From assembly GCA_027352645.1 (NCBI GenBank), contig DAIEIL010000034.1:1-8490 (forward strand): 8,490 nucleotides of DNA, in the 5' to 3' direction. The notes beneath the pieces were generated by a model that was not told the origin of the DNA, ran no database searches, and was given only the letters and a program-made list of their open reading frames with translations. Positions 7,292 through 8,490 of this stretch are shown in pieces (positions within the stretch are counted from its first letter, which is position 1; each line of letters opens with the position of its first letter). Position numbers and translations under genes: made by a program. Origin of the DNA: Rhodobiaceae bacterium. GTDB lineage: Bacteria; Pseudomonadota; Alphaproteobacteria; Parvibaculales; Parvibaculaceae.

Positions 7292-7297
7292 TTGACC
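7292..7297 (+). promoter_or_regulatory. possible -35 box upstream of the SDR gene
   Basis: TTGACC matches five of six -35 consensus bases and is followed by a GC-rich stretch. No convincing -10 hexamer occurs at 16-18 nt; the best is a weak ACAAAG-like stretch around 7316-7321. If used, the leader would be about 75 nt. The rest of the 229-nt gap between the divergent CNT and SDR genes shows no ORF, clear palindrome or RNA. Confidence 0.25.
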
Positions 7298-7400
7298 CCC
7301 TACCGGCCATCATGCACAAAGTCACCCCGAAACTGACCCAGACGCAGGGGCACCAACGGCTGCCTTCAGGCGCCGACAAACCTAACGGGAGACTAGACCC

Positions 7401-8306
7401 ATGAGCATTCGTTTTGACGGCAAGGTCGCCATCGTTACCGGCGCCGGCGGTGGCCTCGGCCGCAGCCACGCCCTGGAACTCGCGCGCCGCGGCGCCAAGG
7501 TCGTCGTGAACGATCTCGGCGGCTCGCGCGACGGCTCCGGCGGCTCGTCGGACGCGGCCAACAAGGTCGTCGAGGAAATCAAGGCGCTCGGCGGTGAAGC
7601 CATCGCCAACGGCTCCAGCGTCACCGACGACGCGGGCGTCGCCCACATGGTCAAGCAGACCATGGACGCCTATGGCCGCATCGACATCCTGATCAACAAT
7701 GCCGGCATTCTTCGCGACAAGTCGTTCTCCAAGATGGAAGTCGCCGACTTCCAGCTCGTCGTCGACGTGCACCTCATGGGCACCGTGAAGCCGACCAAGG
7801 CCGTCTGGCAGATCATGCGCGATCAGGGTTATGGCCGCATCATGGTCACGACCTCGTCGACCGGTCTCTACGGCAATTTCGGCCAGACCAACTATGGCGC
7901 GGCGAAGCTCGGCGTCGTCGGCTTCATCAACACGCTGAAGCTCGAAGGCCAGAAGGACAATATCCGTTGCAACGCGCTGGCGCCGGTCGCCTATACGCGC
8001 ATGACCTCGGACCTGATGCCGCCGGAAGCCGAAAAGATGCTCTCGCCGGAATCGGTCACGCCGGGCGTGATGTTCCTCGTTTCGGAAGATGCCCCCACGG
8101 GCATGATCCTCTGCGCCGGCGCCGGCGTCTTCGCCGCCGCCCGCATGGAAGAGTCCGAAGGCGTCTTCCTCGGTGGCGACGATCTCTCCGCCGAGAAGGT
8201 TGCCGCGAACTGGGAGAAGATCTCCGACTTCTCGAACGCCGCGCCCTACTTCATGGGTGGCGAGCAGACCGGCAAGTTCTTCAAGCTCGCCGCCGGCGGC
8301 AAGTAA
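7401..8306 (+). CDS. SDR-family (3R)-hydroxyacyl-CoA dehydrogenase (MFE-2/HSD17B4-like domain)
   Basis: A complete 301-residue short-chain dehydrogenase. The Rossmann motif is TGAGGGLG (13-20), Asp38 in VVNDLGG favours NAD over NADP, and NNAG is at 99-102. The catalytic set is Ser152, Tyr165 and Lys169. The segment VNDLGGSRDGSGGSS followed by DAANKVVEEIKALGGEAIAN, and the C-terminal extension beyond a usual 250-residue SDR, are characteristic of the dehydrogenase domain of peroxisomal multifunctional enzyme type 2. That domain oxidises (3R)-hydroxyacyl-CoA in beta-oxidation. Here it stands alone, without hydratase or SCP2 domains. GGGAG (7387-7391) lies 9 nt before the ATG. All 18 lysines use AAG and the gene ends in a strong terminator, both consistent with high expression (inference). 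It is a monocistronic unit. The exact substrate is unproven; SDR annotations often overreach. Confidence 0.93.
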   Translation: MSIRFDGKVAIVTGAGGGLGRSHALELARRGAKVVVNDLGGSRDGSGGSSDAANKVVEEIKALGGEAIANGSSVTDDAGVAHMVKQTMDAYGRIDILINNAGILRDKSFSKMEVADFQLVVDVHLMGTVKPTKAVWQIMRDQGYGRIMVTTSSTGLYGNFGQTNYGAAKLGVVGFINTLKLEGQKDNIRCNALAPVAYTRMTSDLMPPEAEKMLSPESVTPGVMFLVSEDAPTGMILCAGAGVFAAARMEESEGVFLGGDDLSAEKVAANWEKISDFSNAAPYFMGGEQTGKFFKLAAGGK

Positions 8307-8329
8307 GAAACGCCGTCTACGGACGAATT

Positions 8330-8357
8330 AAGGGGAGCTTCCGGGCTCCCCTTTTTT
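8330..8357 (+). terminator. strong rho-independent terminator of the SDR gene
   Basis: GGGGAGC (8332-8338), a six-base loop TTCCGG and GCTCCCC (8345-8351) form a perfect 7-bp GC-rich stem. It is extended by two A-T pairs (8330-8331 with 8352-8353) and runs into six T residues (8352-8357). It begins 24 nt after the SDR stop. Confidence 0.95.
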
Positions 8358-8382
8358 GTTGCGCCTCGTCCCAACAAGATCC

Positions 8383-8463
8383 GTCACCCCGGGCTAGACC
8401 CGGGGTCCATCTTTGCACCACGACGCGAAGGAACGATGGATGCCGGATCAAGTCCGGCATGAC
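8383..8463. repeat. composite palindromic intergenic element, two inverted 28-bp hairpin units
   Basis: An 81-bp element bounded by GTCA and TGAC. The left unit (8383-8410) is GTCA, stem CCCCGGG, loop CTAGA, stem CCCGGGG, TCCAT. The right unit (8436-8463), read in reverse complement, is GTCA, stem TGCCGGA, loop CTTGA, stem TCCGGCA, TCCAT. The units have equal length, identical ends and perfect 7-bp stems that differ at three paired positions, all compensated. They are separated by 25 nt of unrelated sequence. From memory, units of the GTCATGCCGG...CCGGCATCC type are common intergenic repeats in alphaproteobacterial genomes. Its position, after a terminator and away from genes, fits a REP/BIME-like element. 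The remaining bases of the 184-nt tail (8307-8490) hold nothing else I can name. Confidence 0.8.
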
Positions 8464-8490
8464 GAAAGGCTAACGGGATGCTCGGTTCAG

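Noticed and set aside
6128..7336. Plus-strand open frame of 402 codons antisense to the CNT transporter
   Set aside because: It is charged and low-complexity with no domain, and mirrors the hydrophobic codons of the real transporter.
7321..7358. GTCACCCCG near the SDR promoter resembling the left unit of the 3' palindromic element
   Set aside because: Only nine bases match, and no 7-bp stem with a 5-nt loop follows, so it is probably chance.
8307..8473. Continuation of an alternative plus-strand frame past the SDR into the repeat
   Set aside because: It overlaps the SDR out of frame and reads through the terminator and palindromic element, with no domain.
1..8490. Search for CRISPR arrays, tRNA genes, IS ends, phage or defence genes
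   Set aside because: No spaced direct repeats, cloverleaf-like segments, transposase motifs or defence domains were seen by eye on either strand.

Overview
The window is GC-rich, densely coding bacterial chromosome. Its gene content and a composite palindromic repeat at the right end fit an alphaproteobacterium. A Parvibaculum- or Rhizobiales-like origin is my guess from style and content, because no rRNA or marker gene is present to prove it. It holds eight protein genes, one of them cut by the left edge. There is one textbook intrinsic terminator, no tRNA or rRNA, no CRISPR array, and no transposase or other sign of a mobile element.

Layout. (1) Positions 1-2696, minus strand: a tight three-gene operon reading right to left. 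It encodes an acyl-CoA dehydrogenase, a uracil-DNA-glycosylase-superfamily protein with a probable Fe-S cluster, and an exported or lipoprotein-like alpha/beta hydrolase (C-terminus outside the window). Both junctions have the same 5-nt gap and the same TAAGGC pattern before the next ATG. (2) Positions 2697-2898: a divergent promoter region. (3) Positions 2899-4398, plus strand: a PaaI-like hotdog thioesterase, then a luciferase-like (YhbW-type) flavin-dependent oxidoreductase. (4) Positions 4395-7171, minus strand: a CNT/NupC-type nucleoside transporter, then a GPH-type MFS transporter with a palindromic operator candidate in front of it. The MFS stop codon overlaps the oxidoreductase stop codon in the tetranucleotide TTAA. 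(5) Positions 7401-8306, plus strand: a short-chain dehydrogenase of the MFE-2 (3R)-hydroxyacyl-CoA dehydrogenase type, followed by a strong terminator. (6) Positions 8383-8463: an 81-bp element made of two inverted 28-bp hairpin units that differ by compensatory stem changes.

How the genes may work together (inference): acyl-CoA dehydrogenase, thioesterase and hydroxyacyl-CoA-type SDR point to acyl-CoA or fatty-acid-like substrate metabolism. The hydrolase could release such acids from esters. The two transporters and the flavin oxidoreductase have no visible link to that pathway. I see no clearly new multi-gene system. The most unusual items are the covarying repeat, the non-canonical Fe-S UDG-like protein coupled to lipid genes, the CNT transporter with altered binding-site residues, and the operator-like palindrome before the MFS gene.
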